From positions 1 to 64,000 of the forward strand of contig JABGYH010000007.1 of assembly GCA_018675335.1 (NCBI GenBank): a stretch of DNA of 64,000 bases. Direction: 5' to 3'. Shown piece by piece: positions 25,703-34,077 of this stretch (position 1 is the first letter of the stretch; every line of letters starts with the position of its first letter). This DNA comes from Candidatus Woesearchaeota archaeon (GTDB taxonomy: Archaea; Nanobdellota; Nanobdellia; Woesearchaeales; UBA11576). The position numbers and the translations under genes were made by a program. The notes below the pieces were generated by a model. It had not been told where the DNA came from. It saw only the letters and a list, made by a program, of their open reading frames with translations, and made no database searches.

Positions 25703-25776
25703 CAACTCAATAGAAAAATGAGTTAGTTTAAAACATTTTGGATAAATTTAATAAGAATAAATGAGTATGTCTTGTT

Positions 25777-26208
25777 ATGGACCATGTTGCGATACTAAAA
25801 AAGAAATGGAAACTGACTTCAAAGATTTTATCAGGTGAAAAAACAATAGAATCTAGATGGTACAAAACAAAAAGAGATCCTTGGAATAAAATAAAAAAAG
25901 GAGAAACAGTTTATTTGAAAGATTCAGGAGATCCAGTCATTGCAAAAGCGGAAGTTTTGCGAGTTATTCAAGTACCAGATTTAAATAATTCTAAACTAAT
26001 TAAGTTATTAGAAAAACATCACCAATCACTTGGAATTGAAACTGATAAAATATCTGAATATGCTAAGCAGTTTTCTGATAAAAATTATTGCATATTAATT
26101 TATTTAAAAAATCCAGTAAGAATTGAACCATTTTTTATTGATAAAACAGGATATGGACTTATGTCTGCATGGCTATGTGTTGAGAATATAACCGAGGTGA
26201 AAAAATGA
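25777..26208 (+). CDS. ASCH-domain-like RNA-binding protein
   Basis: 143 residues with an ASCH/PUA-like pattern: IKKWKLTSKILSGEKTIESRW near the start, KIKKGETVYLKDSGDPVIAKAEV for the beta core, then a helix pair. ASCH domains bind RNA or modified nucleosides and can hydrolyse N4-acetylcytidine (YqfB). Its stop overlaps the peptidase E ATG (ATGA at 26205-26208), so both are co-translated. Confidence 0.68.
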   Translation: MDHVAILKKKWKLTSKILSGEKTIESRWYKTKRDPWNKIKKGETVYLKDSGDPVIAKAEVLRVIQVPDLNNSKLIKLLEKHHQSLGIETDKISEYAKQFSDKNYCILIYLKNPVRIEPFFIDKTGYGLMSAWLCVENITEVKK

Positions 26209-26954
26209 ATCGAATAATTGCAATTGGTGGTGGAGAAATAGGAAGACCTGGACAACCCATCCAAACCACAAAAATAGACAAAGAAATAATTAAATTAACT
26301 GGAAAGAAAAAACCAAAAATTTTGTTCATTCCAACTGCAAGCAATGATTCTGAAGGATATTTTAATGTTGTAACAAAACATTTTGGTAAACGACTTGGAT
26401 GCAGCGTTGATGTTTTAAACTTACTAGATAATAAAATATCAAAAAAAGAAATTGAACAAAAAATATTTAGGAGTGATGCACTATATGTCGGCGGAGGCAA
26501 CACACTAAAACTTATGATTGCATGGCGAAAAAAAGGAATTGATAAAATAATAAAAAAAGCAATTTCAAAAGGAATAGTTCTGTCAGGCATTAGTGCAGGT
26601 GCAATATGCTGGTTTAAACAGGGAAACTCAGATTCTAGAAGAATTACAAATCCATCTGCAGACTTGATAAAAGTTAAAGGATTAAATCTAGTGAATGCAC
26701 TTTTTTGCCCACACTATGATTTTGAAAAAAACAGAAAAAAAGATCTAAAAAAAATGATGAAAAAAACAAGCGGAATTGCAATTGCAATTGATAACTGCTG
26801 TGCAATTGAAATTGTGGGCAAATGGTATAGAATAATTTCTTCAAAAAAAGACGCTAATGCTTACAAAGTTTATTGGAAAGCAGGAAAATATTACCAAAAC
26901 CTCATTGAAAAGAAAAAAGAATTTTATCCACTACCTGAATTATTAAAAAAATAA
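26205..26954 (+). CDS. pepE: Peptidase E-like serine peptidase, family S51
   Basis: 249 residues matching family S51 (PepE/cyanophycinase). The catalytic Ser (S130) is in SGISAGAICW; AIGGGEIG, FIPTASND and LYVGGGNTLKLM are the other family marks, and HYDFEKNRKKD supplies a His. Family members cleave dipeptides with N-terminal Asp. Short spacer and start/stop overlap couple it to the ASCH gene. Confidence 0.88.
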   Translation: MNRIIAIGGGEIGRPGQPIQTTKIDKEIIKLTGKKKPKILFIPTASNDSEGYFNVVTKHFGKRLGCSVDVLNLLDNKISKKEIEQKIFRSDALYVGGGNTLKLMIAWRKKGIDKIIKKAISKGIVLSGISAGAICWFKQGNSDSRRITNPSADLIKVKGLNLVNALFCPHYDFEKNRKKDLKKMMKKTSGIAIAIDNCCAIEIVGKWYRIISSKKDANAYKVYWKAGKYYQNLIEKKKEFYPLPELLKK

Positions 26955-26989
26955 AGAAAAAAAATTGAGATGCTAATTAATCTTTTTTT

Positions 26990-27574
26990 CTAATAAATAA
27001 AAATCCACCTACAACTGTGTTTTTTTAATGCTTTTGCAACCCCAATTAAAGTTCCTCCCGTTCCAAACCCTGCGACAAATGCATCAATTGTTGGAAGTTG
27101 ACTTACCAATTCTTTTCCCAAACCAAATTCATGGGCTTCAAAATTATGTTTGTTTTCAAACTGCATAGGCCGCCAAGCGTCAGAATGAGTTTTTATCAGT
27201 TCGCCATATTTATTTATTGCACCCATTATGTCTTCTTCTTTTGGCGTTTGAACTAAGTTTGCACCAAATTGTCTCATAATTTGTTTTCTTTGTTTGCTCA
27301 TGTGTTCAGGCATAACTGCAGTAAACTTAAAATTAAGATTTGCAGAAAACATTGCTAACGAAATTCCAGTATTGCCTGTCGTTGCTTCAATAATTTTAGA
27401 ATTTGTTTTGAGTTTGTTGCTTCGTATTGCTTTTTGAATCATGTAAGAAACCATGCGATCTTTGATGCTTCCACTCGGATTATAAGTTTCTAACTTTGCA
27501 AAAATATTTTCAACTTCAACTAGTGGAGTATTACCAACTAGTTCGAACAAATTTGTTGCTACAGGAGGAATCAC
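26990..27574 (-). pseudogene. Decayed cysteine synthase-type PLP enzyme
   Basis: 194 residues of a protein normally about 300 long. It keeps FELVGNTPLVEV, the PLP Lys in NPSGSIKDRM, TTGNTGIS and the phosphate loop GFGTGGTLIG, then stops after KALKK at a run of seven A. No C-terminal half appears in any frame before the next gene. At the 5' end the best ribosome site (GGAGGT) fits an ATG at 27597-27599 in another frame from the body, whose only start is GTG 27574. Two faults suggest a dead gene. Confidence 0.8.
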
Positions 27575-27770
27575 CCTTTATAGTTTTTATTTTTTTCATT
27601 TTTTTATACCTCCAAATAGATTTTATTTATTAGAAAAAATTTTGATAATAAAACTAGAACAATGCAATTAGAATTAACAACAACATACAATAATTTGATT
27701 AATAATTGTTTTCATATTTTTAGTAATATGTTATTTATTTATAAAATTTTTGTTTAAATAAACGGAAATT

Positions 27771-27780
27771 ATATATAAAT
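27771..27780 (+). promoter_or_regulatory. TATA box of the MazG-like gene
   Basis: ATATATAAAT centred 25 nt before ATG 27800. Confidence 0.5.
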
Positions 27781-27799
27781 CAAAAACAAGTTAACTAAT

Positions 27800-28102
27800 A
27801 TGAAACCAAAATTAGTTCGGGATAAAATACCAGAAATAATAAAAGCAGATGGTCGAATTCCACTCACCAGAATAGCCGAGCCAGATGAATATTGGATTAA
27901 ACTTCGCGAAAAACTAGTTGAGGAAGTAGATGAATTCTTAGAAAGTGAAAAAAAAGAAGAACTGGCAGATATTGTGGAAGTAATAAAAGCCATTTGCGAT
28001 TACAAAAATCTAGGTTTTGATCAATTACGAGTAATACGAAAAAAGAAAGTAGAAGAACGAGGCAAATTTGAAAAAAGAATAATTCTTGAACGAATAGATT
28101 GA
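27800..28102 (+). CDS. MazG-like nucleotide pyrophosphohydrolase
   Basis: 100 residues. KLVRDKIPEIIK opens the protein as in short phosphoribosyl-ATP/MazG-type proteins; LREKLVEEVDEFLE (the EExxE metal site) and ELADIVEVIKAIC (ExxD) complete the four-helix core. These enzymes clear non-canonical or excess NTPs. Substrate not determinable. Leaderless promoter. Confidence 0.85.
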   Translation: MKPKLVRDKIPEIIKADGRIPLTRIAEPDEYWIKLREKLVEEVDEFLESEKKEELADIVEVIKAICDYKNLGFDQLRVIRKKKVEERGKFEKRIILERID

Positions 28103-28198
28103 GTTCTTAGAAGTTTTAATCAATGTTATTTTTTTCCATATTGAAAATAATTATTTCTATAATCATTAATTAAATGTTTTAAACTTTTTAGTAAGATA

Positions 28199-28210
28199 AT
28201 ATTTATAAAC
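28199..28210 (+). promoter_or_regulatory. TATA box of the MFS gene
   Basis: ATATTTATAAAC centred about 28 nt before ATG 28232. Confidence 0.45.
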
Positions 28211-28231
28211 AACACACCAATAAAAACAGTC

Positions 28232-29407
28232 ATGAAGCAAAACATTCCACTAATATATACCATTGGAAGCCTGATGTGGGCAAGATTTTTTATTCCAGTT
28301 CTAGCACTATTTTATATCGCATCAAAAGTAACAATAGAAGAATTCGCATTAATCATGGGAGTATTTGCACTCGCAACACTACTTCTTGAAATCCCATCAG
28401 GAGTAATTGCAGACTTACTTGGAAAAAAGAAAACACTAATTATCTCAAGATCATTGTATTTAGTAGAACTATTTATGATTGCGTTTTATGATGGATTTTG
28501 GATTTTTTTAATTGCAAAAATAATAAGTGGAATCGGAGTTAGTTTATCTTCAGGAACAGATCAAGCACTGCTTTATGACACACTTAAAAAATTAAAACGA
28601 GTTTCCGAACATAAAAAAATAAGTGGAAACTTACAAACCATAACAAGTATCTCCATGGCCCTAGTGTTTATTATTGGAGCCTACCTATTTAGTTTAAATC
28701 CCAAACTACCCGCAATACTTTCAATACCTTTTGTTGGAATAGGATTTATATTAACATTTTTCTTAGAAGAACCTTATTTGAGTTCTAAAAAATTAAGTTT
28801 TAAAAATTCAATCACTCATTTAAAAGAAGGGCTGAGTTATTTTAAAAATCACAACTACATCAAATATCTTGCATTTTATTCAGTCCCCCTCGTCGCAACA
28901 ATATCCATTTGCTTATCCATATCATCAGCATATCTCGAAGCAATATTAATTCCAATCTCACTCATAGGAGTAGTTGCATTTGTCGGATCTTTACTTGCTA
29001 GCTTTGCATCAAAGCAAACTTACAAATGGGAAGCAATAATTGGAGAGAGAAAATCTTTTTTTATTACCCAAATGGGAATTTTACTCGGTGTCGCTCTTAT
29101 GAGTTTAATGATCCCAAAAATTGGATTTATATTTTTATTAATCATACAGTTTGTTTCAGGTTATTTTTACGTTTTTGTAAATCATTACACGAATCACCAC
29201 ATTGAAACATCACACAGAGCAACAATGCTTTCAATAAAAAACATGTTTAACAATTTAGGAATTTTTATTATGTTCCCCACAATAGGATACATCACCAAAA
29301 CACATACGATGCAAAAAGGATTCATATTTTTAGGAGGAGTTTTAATTATTTATTTTGTCGTTTTGTATTTTTATTCTAAAAAATTAAATTTAAACTTAGT
29401 GAGATAG
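28232..29407 (+). CDS. Major facilitator superfamily transporter
   Basis: 391 residues, twelve membrane helices. The A-loop motif GVIADLLGKKKTLIISR between helices 2 and 3 is the MFS signature; LEIPSGVIADLLG is typical of drug-export members. Substrate unknown. The next ORF starts right after the stop. Confidence 0.88.
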   Translation: MKQNIPLIYTIGSLMWARFFIPVLALFYIASKVTIEEFALIMGVFALATLLLEIPSGVIADLLGKKKTLIISRSLYLVELFMIAFYDGFWIFLIAKIISGIGVSLSSGTDQALLYDTLKKLKRVSEHKKISGNLQTITSISMALVFIIGAYLFSLNPKLPAILSIPFVGIGFILTFFLEEPYLSSKKLSFKNSITHLKEGLSYFKNHNYIKYLAFYSVPLVATISICLSISSAYLEAILIPISLIGVVAFVGSLLASFASKQTYKWEAIIGERKSFFITQMGILLGVALMSLMIPKIGFIFLLIIQFVSGYFYVFVNHYTNHHIETSHRATMLSIKNMFNNLGIFIMFPTIGYITKTHTMQKGFIFLGGVLIIYFVVLYFYSKKLNLNLVR

Positions 29408-29779
29408 ATGAGACAATTAAATGTAATAGTTCATGAGGAAATAATTATTGAAAATTCATTCTTAACCTGCGATTTAGGTGAAAAAGCAACAACAACACTC
29501 GCAGAAATTAATTCTTTAAGACAAACTGCAACAACTCCCCCCTTAGAACTCATGGGTCCCGCATACGAACTTCACCCTTTGATGCCTCAACCAACTGACG
29601 ATTTAGAAGTAATTGTATCAGGAGGTTTGAAAAGAGCATGTTGTATCACCCAAGTTTATACATTACTAGAAGCAGGCTATCGTGCAAAACTACACCCAAC
29701 TGCATGTCTTGATTTTGGAAGTTTACCAAAAGACACAATAGCTAGAATGATCTCAAAATACCCCTCAATTCTTAATTAA
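29408..29779 (+). CDS. Short protein, possibly a cysteine-hydrolase remnant
   Basis: 123 residues directly abutting the MFS stop. VIVSGGLKRACCITQVYTLLEAGY resembles the C-terminal GV..T..CV..TA..A...GY element of isochorismatase-like cysteine hydrolases, with the catalytic Cys. The N-terminal Asp and Lys of the triad are not evident, so it may be truncated or a different fold. No signal peptide. Likely co-transcribed with the transporter. Confidence 0.45.
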   Translation: MRQLNVIVHEEIIIENSFLTCDLGEKATTTLAEINSLRQTATTPPLELMGPAYELHPLMPQPTDDLEVIVSGGLKRACCITQVYTLLEAGYRAKLHPTACLDFGSLPKDTIARMISKYPSILN

Positions 29780-29893
29780 CTTTTTCTCTTAACATATTCA
29801 TTAATTTTTAGTGTTTGATAAAAAAATCTCCAATTAATATTATAATTATCTAAACCAATATTCTAAGCAATGAAAATTAGAGGTTTTAGAAAA

Positions 29894-30649
29894 ATGAAAC
29901 TCATTGCTTTATCAGATTTACACTTAGACAAAGAAGAACACAGGGAAACTGGACTTGAAACAATTGATCAAGTCGCACAAATCCCAGGAGATGTTTTAGT
30001 TGTCGGAGGAGATGTTTCTCAAACAAAAGAATATTTAGAATTGGGTCTTGAAGGATTAAGTAAATTTGAAGGAACAAAGTTAGCTTATCTTGGAAATCAC
30101 GAATTAAGAATCAACGGATTTATTGGCGAGAACTATTCTCGTTTGAAAGATGTTTTTGAAAAATACGGATTCCAATTACTTGATGATTCCCCTGCAGTTG
30201 TTAGAAATATAGGATTTGTTGGAAACGTTGGATGGTATGATTTAAGTTTATACTCAGGATCCAGACTCGAAGAATACAGAGAAATTTCAACTGATTTTTA
30301 CAAAAAAGAATTTGATACTAGAGGAATTAATCAAACACAATTTAATCAAATATGTTTTCGCAGAGTAAAAGAACATATTGAACAAGTTTCAGATAGTGTA
30401 GATAAAATAGTTTTAGGAATACACCACGTTGCATTCAAAGAATTTTTAAAGTACGGACACACAGAATATTTTGATTTTAAAAATTTATTTATGGGAAGCA
30501 CCGAATTTCAAGAAGCATATTCGCACCCAAAAGTTGCCATCGGACTTTGCGGACACACACATAGATCAGGAAGAATTAATTATTCAGGAAAACCAATTTA
30601 TAATATTAGCAGCGATAAGAAACAAAAATTTCTAGAAATTGAAATTTAA
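29894..30649 (+). CDS. Calcineurin-like metallophosphoesterase
   Basis: 251 residues from MKLIALSDLHLDKE, chosen because GAGGT lies 10 nt before this ATG; an in-frame ATG at 29870 adds eight residues. The metal motifs are all present: SDLHLD, GGDVSQ, LGNHELR, GIHHVAF and CGHTHRS. Members cleave phosphate diesters or monoesters with two metals; substrate unknown. Convergent with the next gene (4-nt gap). Confidence 0.85.
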   Translation: MKLIALSDLHLDKEEHRETGLETIDQVAQIPGDVLVVGGDVSQTKEYLELGLEGLSKFEGTKLAYLGNHELRINGFIGENYSRLKDVFEKYGFQLLDDSPAVVRNIGFVGNVGWYDLSLYSGSRLEEYREISTDFYKKEFDTRGINQTQFNQICFRRVKEHIEQVSDSVDKIVLGIHHVAFKEFLKYGHTEYFDFKNLFMGSTEFQEAYSHPKVAIGLCGHTHRSGRINYSGKPIYNISSDKKQKFLEIEI

Positions 30650-30653
30650 AATA

Positions 30654-31388
30654 TTAAAATAATTTTAATTGAACTGGCCCTTCCGCTTTAGGAGGAACTG
30701 GATCTTCTTTTTTAACAGGAGCCGGAATTGTTGAAGGATTAACATGAGTTGGATCATAACTTCTCAAAACAGTACTGATTGAAGAAACATATGCTTGCAC
30801 GATTCGTCTAGTATCGTAACCCGCTGCAGGAAACGGACGAGGTAAAACACGCACGCGTTTTCCAGAATCATGATGACTTCTTGGATCCCTATGAAAATCA
30901 GTTTCAAATAAAAATAAACTAGGTTCGACAACCAACCTTTCTCTTAATGTTCCCACATCACCTTCAGAAACTAAAGATAATCTTTCTTTCAAATTTCTTG
31001 TTTTGCCGAATGGATTTAACTTACCATAAGTTTTAGAATCACTTTCAGAAGGACGTTGACCCCTACATCTCCCAATAAATTTATTATATTTTACTAATTT
31101 AGGAAATGCCCCCGAATAATTAGGAAACACCCCATCAGATGCATTATAAACTTCCCTAAATAATTCATAAATAGTTGCATGATCAACAAAATCTTTAAAA
31201 AATACAGGGTGCTGATTTCTAAGCTCAGTTACTCCAAGTTCAAACGCTAAAACATCATCTAAATTAAGAACAGGATAAAATTCCCTCACAGGAGTGTCAA
31301 TTAAACCTTCATAAATAGGTCGCACAATTGCTACCACTCCACCAGTAGCGCCTTCAATTACCGTCTTTGTAGATTTAGGACGTTTCAT
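30654..31388 (-). CDS. Unknown soluble protein
   Basis: 244 residues, family unrecognised, basic, no membrane segment or signal peptide. It ends in a Pro/Lys/Glu-rich tail (PVKKEDPVPPKAEGPVQLKLF); a C-terminal QLKLF-type peptide resembles the clamp-binding PIP-box ending (QxxLxxFF) only loosely. Its promoter (TATA 31411-31424, palindrome 31438-31446) resembles that of the kinase operon. Confidence 0.55.
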   Translation of the reverse strand: MKRPKSTKTVIEGATGGVVAIVRPIYEGLIDTPVREFYPVLNLDDVLAFELGVTELRNQHPVFFKDFVDHATIYELFREVYNASDGVFPNYSGAFPKLVKYNKFIGRCRGQRPSESDSKTYGKLNPFGKTRNLKERLSLVSEGDVGTLRERLVVEPSLFLFETDFHRDPRSHHDSGKRVRVLPRPFPAAGYDTRRIVQAYVSSISTVLRSYDPTHVNPSTIPAPVKKEDPVPPKAEGPVQLKLF

Positions 31389-31410
31389 ACGATTGCCTGC
31401 TTACGAAGAA

Positions 31411-31446
31411 GTATATAAATGTTTCTATTTTTACCACTACTTAGTA
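31411..31446 (-). promoter_or_regulatory. Promoter with the shared TACTAAGTA palindrome
   Basis: Minus-strand CATTTATATAC lies about 27 nt before ATG 31388, so the mRNA is leaderless. TACTAAGTA (31438-31446) sits 27 bp upstream of the TATA start, as in the kinase operon promoter. Confidence 0.5.
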
Positions 31447-31545
31447 ACCACGTAAAGAAAAACTTATAAACTAACTAAAAAACCAACCAAAAACTAACTA
31501 AAATACATTAAAATAAAACAAACAAAATAAAACAAAATACCAAAA

Positions 31546-31869
31546 ATGGATGCATTAGAAACAATACTAACTTCAACCATAACAGGAATCGGAATCTATC
31601 AAGCAGCAACCATTCCCGATCCAGTTTCAGTGGGCTTTAATGTATTTACTGCCGGAACCACCCCAATGGGCAAATACTTAAGATACATTTCATCCCCATC
31701 AGGAATATTTGCAGGACTATACTCAGCAGTAATTTCTGCAGGAGAAAATAAACCACTAAATGTTGCACTAGGAATTGTTATGGCTGCAAGTTCATTAACA
31801 TTATTAATTTACTCAGCAACTAAAACAAACGAACAAACATCAGATTCAACAAATCAAAAAAAGCCATAA
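31546..31869 (+). CDS. Small membrane protein, unknown
   Basis: 107 residues with hydrophobic segments near 7-22, 55-65 and 72-92 (ALGIVMAASSLTLLIYS). No family recognised. A TATA element (ACTTATAAAC, about 31462-31470) lies 80 nt upstream, giving a leader of about 55 nt that is free of G from roughly 31459 to the ATG, hence unstructured. Confidence 0.5.
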   Translation: MDALETILTSTITGIGIYQAATIPDPVSVGFNVFTAGTTPMGKYLRYISSPSGIFAGLYSAVISAGENKPLNVALGIVMAASSLTLLIYSATKTNEQTSDSTNQKKP

Positions 31870-31939
31870 ATAAAAATAATCAAACATACAAATACTTAAA
31901 ACAAAATAAATATTAAAAAAACATGAGGCCCAGAAATAT

Positions 31940-32233
31940 ATGAACGACGAATATTCGCACTTACAATTAGGAGAAGATTTAATCTGGCTCGCAGTTTTTC
32001 AACGAAAAGAGGGAACTACCCTATCAAGAGGATATTTAACACCCGAAGTAGTAATTAGCAAAGTTGGAAGCATAGATACTTTCGTTACAAAATACATGAG
32101 CGCACTTAATTGGCATACCCATCGCAACGAGCATAACTGGGCCAAATTAGTTCAAAAAGGAGCAGACTACGTATTAAACGAATATGCGCGACAAGAACAA
32201 AAATTAGAACCTGCATACCAACCACAAGCTTAA
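31940..32233 (+). CDS. Small soluble protein, unknown
   Basis: 97 residues, acidic to neutral, no signal peptide. It has a His-rich middle (NWHTHRNEHNW) that could bind metal. No family recognised. GAGG lies about 14 nt before the ATG, and the gene may be in an operon with the membrane protein before it. Confidence 0.5.
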   Translation: MNDEYSHLQLGEDLIWLAVFQRKEGTTLSRGYLTPEVVISKVGSIDTFVTKYMSALNWHTHRNEHNWAKLVQKGADYVLNEYARQEQKLEPAYQPQA

Positions 32234-32307
32234 GCTAATTAGAATAAATAAAACAAATAAATTAGAATCAATAAAATAAATTTTTAGAAAAAATATTGTA
32301 AAAAAAA

Positions 32308-32517
32308 TTAAATATTTCTAAGTTCTTGAATTTGTGAAGATCCAAGTTTAGCTTCTAGTTTTGCAACTTTTTTTTCAAGTGCTACAAGTTGTAACTTCAT
32401 AGTCCTTTGATTAGAATTTAAGAACAAAATCCACTCATTAACTGAAGTTTTAAGACTTAAAACATCTTCTTTAACACGTTTAAACGCTTTTTTAACCATA
32501 TTTTCATTTAAAAACAC
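32308..32517 (-). CDS. Short coiled-coil protein
   Basis: 69 residues. The C-terminal half is a heptad coil (MKLQLVALEKKVAKLEAKLG). GTG at 32515-32517 is taken as the start because GGAGGC lies seven bases upstream; ATG 32499 is the alternative. Small coiled coils like this are common in archaeal genomes; function unknown. TATA (TTTATATACTGG, minus strand) near 32603-32616 predicts a 60-nt leader. Confidence 0.6.
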   Translation of the reverse strand: MFLNENMVKKAFKRVKEDVLSLKTSVNEWILFLNSNQRTMKLQLVALEKKVAKLEAKLGSSQIQELRNI

Positions 32518-32602
32518 TTTGAATGCCTCCGATCGAGTTTAATAGTATGAAATAAACTTAATTAAAATTAATTAGTTCGTACTCAATAGGTTGCGAAGTC
32601 CA

Positions 32603-32642
32603 GTATATAAAGTTTTCTATCTACCAGTAGTGAATATTACTT
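32603..32642 (-). promoter_or_regulatory. Promoter of the coiled-coil gene with TACT/AGTA element
   Basis: Minus-strand ACTTTATATACT at 32603-32616 with AGTA...TACT half sites at 32627-32641. It is a weaker relative of the promoters at 23346 and 31411. Confidence 0.35.
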
Positions 32643-32682
32643 GAGAATTAATAAAAAAAAGAAATAATTTAATCAATTCAAA

Positions 32683-33228
32683 CTAAATTTTATGAACTTG
32701 ATCATACACAATTCTAGCTGCAGGAATTAAACGCATATTTTCCTCATCAACAGTTTCAGGTTTTAATTCATACCCCATATGAACAAACTGTTCCCTTGCA
32801 ACTTTACCGTCGTGGATTATTTCAAATCTAGGCGCAACACCATACACCCTAAATCCTAGTTTTTCAAAAGTACGCTGCATCGCAGGTTGGTCTCCCCGAG
32901 CAAATGCTTCAACAAACCCCAATTTGCGCCCTCGCGCTTCATCCAGCAAATAATCACACATACTATGTGCAACACCATTTCCCCTATGAGGCTTCGAAGT
33001 ACAAACACGTTCAATTTCTCCAAGGCCAATTGGTCCAACAACACATAATGCTGCAACACCCGCAATTTGTCCGTCTTTTTCTGCAACAACCCAAACCTCG
33101 TCAGGATTGTGAATATGATCTTTAATATAATCTGGATTATTTAACAAACCACGATCAACCATTATATGTTCGGGAAACTCTGTTTCGTATAACTTTGCAA
33201 TTATATCAACATCCCGATCTTTAGCCAC
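32683..33228 (-). CDS. GNAT N-acetyltransferase, 5' end uncertain
   Basis: 181 residues from GTG 33228. The GNAT core is clear: WVVAEKDGQIAGVAAL, IGEIERV-like strand 4, and the acetyl-CoA loop RGNGVAHSMCDYLLDEA, then AFARGDQPAMQRTFEKLGFR. The frame stays open upstream of the GTG and encodes TIVRVAKDRD, the expected first beta strand, so the true start is probably upstream; but no usable start codon is there before a stop. The nearest good ribosome site (33287-33293) serves a short ORF in another frame. Confidence 0.8.
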   Translation of the reverse strand: MAKDRDVDIIAKLYETEFPEHIMVDRGLLNNPDYIKDHIHNPDEVWVVAEKDGQIAGVAALCVVGPIGLGEIERVCTSKPHRGNGVAHSMCDYLLDEARGRKLGFVEAFARGDQPAMQRTFEKLGFRVYGVAPRFEIIHDGKVAREQFVHMGYELKPETVDEENMRLIPAARIVYDQVHKI

Positions 33229-33247
33229 CCTTACAATAGTCTGGCTC

Positions 33248-33280
33248 TCAATAAACTAAATCTGCAATTTCTGCTGGCAT
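33248..33280 (-). other. Ten-codon upstream ORF ahead of the GNAT gene
   Basis: ATG 33278-33280 with GGAGGTG seven bases upstream (33287-33293) encodes MPAEIADLVY and stops at 33248. It is either a leader peptide or the true N-terminus of the acetyltransferase broken by a frameshift. Confidence 0.35.
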
Positions 33281-33417
33281 TCCTGCCACCTCCATAAAAA
33301 CTTTTACATCGCCCTTCAACTGATTTTTGAATCTCGTTCTCCAATCTAAGCTATATACTACTAAACAGATTTAACTTAAATATTTAATTGCCAATTATTC
33401 GAAAAATAAGCAAAAAA

Positions 33418-33426
33418 CTTATAAAT
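33418..33426 (+). promoter_or_regulatory. TATA box of the Lrp-family gene
   Basis: CTTATAAAT centred about 28 nt before ATG 33450. Confidence 0.45.
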
Positions 33427-33449
33427 TATCGAATGTTATTCAATTTTGT

Positions 33450-33899
33450 ATGAAAGACATCAAATCTAAACTAATCCAACTATTCAAAACAGGCCACGCA
33501 ACACCTCAAATCGCACAAATAGCACGCAAAATAAAAGAGCCAGCCACCACAATACATTACAACATAAAAAAATTAGAAAAGATAGGTGCAATAAAAACTT
33601 ACAAAGCAGTATTTAATCATAAAAAAATCAATTGCGGATTCACTGCATTTGTACTTTTGAATTTATCACCTGACGAATATGGCGATCCAGAAAGAATTGG
33701 AAAGGACCTTGCCAAACACGACGAGATAGAAAGCGTAGATGTAATAACTGGCGATTGGGAATTAATAGTAAAACTTAGAGTAAAAGACCAAGATGAATAT
33801 TATAATTTAATTAAAAATGTTATTTCTAGAAAAGGAGTTGTAAAAATAAAAACACTTACGTCACTTAAAGAAGTAAAAACAGAATTTGTTGAAATGTAA
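33450..33899 (+). CDS. Lrp/AsnC-family transcriptional regulator
   Basis: 149 residues. An N-terminal winged helix (PQIAQIARKIKEPATTIHYNIKKLEKIGAI is one helix-turn-helix plus wing) and a C-terminal RAM ligand domain (GFTAFVLLNLS, VDVITGDWELIVKLR). Lrp proteins respond to amino acids or other metabolites. Leaderless promoter. A C/A-rich block follows the gene (33905-33973). Confidence 0.9.
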   Translation: MKDIKSKLIQLFKTGHATPQIAQIARKIKEPATTIHYNIKKLEKIGAIKTYKAVFNHKKINCGFTAFVLLNLSPDEYGDPERIGKDLAKHDEIESVDVITGDWELIVKLRVKDQDEYYNLIKNVISRKGVVKIKTLTSLKEVKTEFVEM

Positions 33900-34044
33900 C
33901 TATTAACCTTGCACCAACCACACAATCACTACACCCTCCACACGACCAACACCCCCAACTCACACAATCCAATAGATCTTTGCTCAAAAATAGTACTCAT
34001 AGTATTAAAGAATAAAATACTAGTATTTCTATAAATCAGCAACA

Positions 34045-34056
34045 TTTATATATAAA
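34045..34056 (+). promoter_or_regulatory. TATA box of the second AbrB-PhoU gene
   Basis: TTTATATATAAA centred about 28 nt before ATG 34078; leaderless. Confidence 0.5.
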
Positions 34057-34077
34057 CAGGGCAAAGCTAGAAATAAG

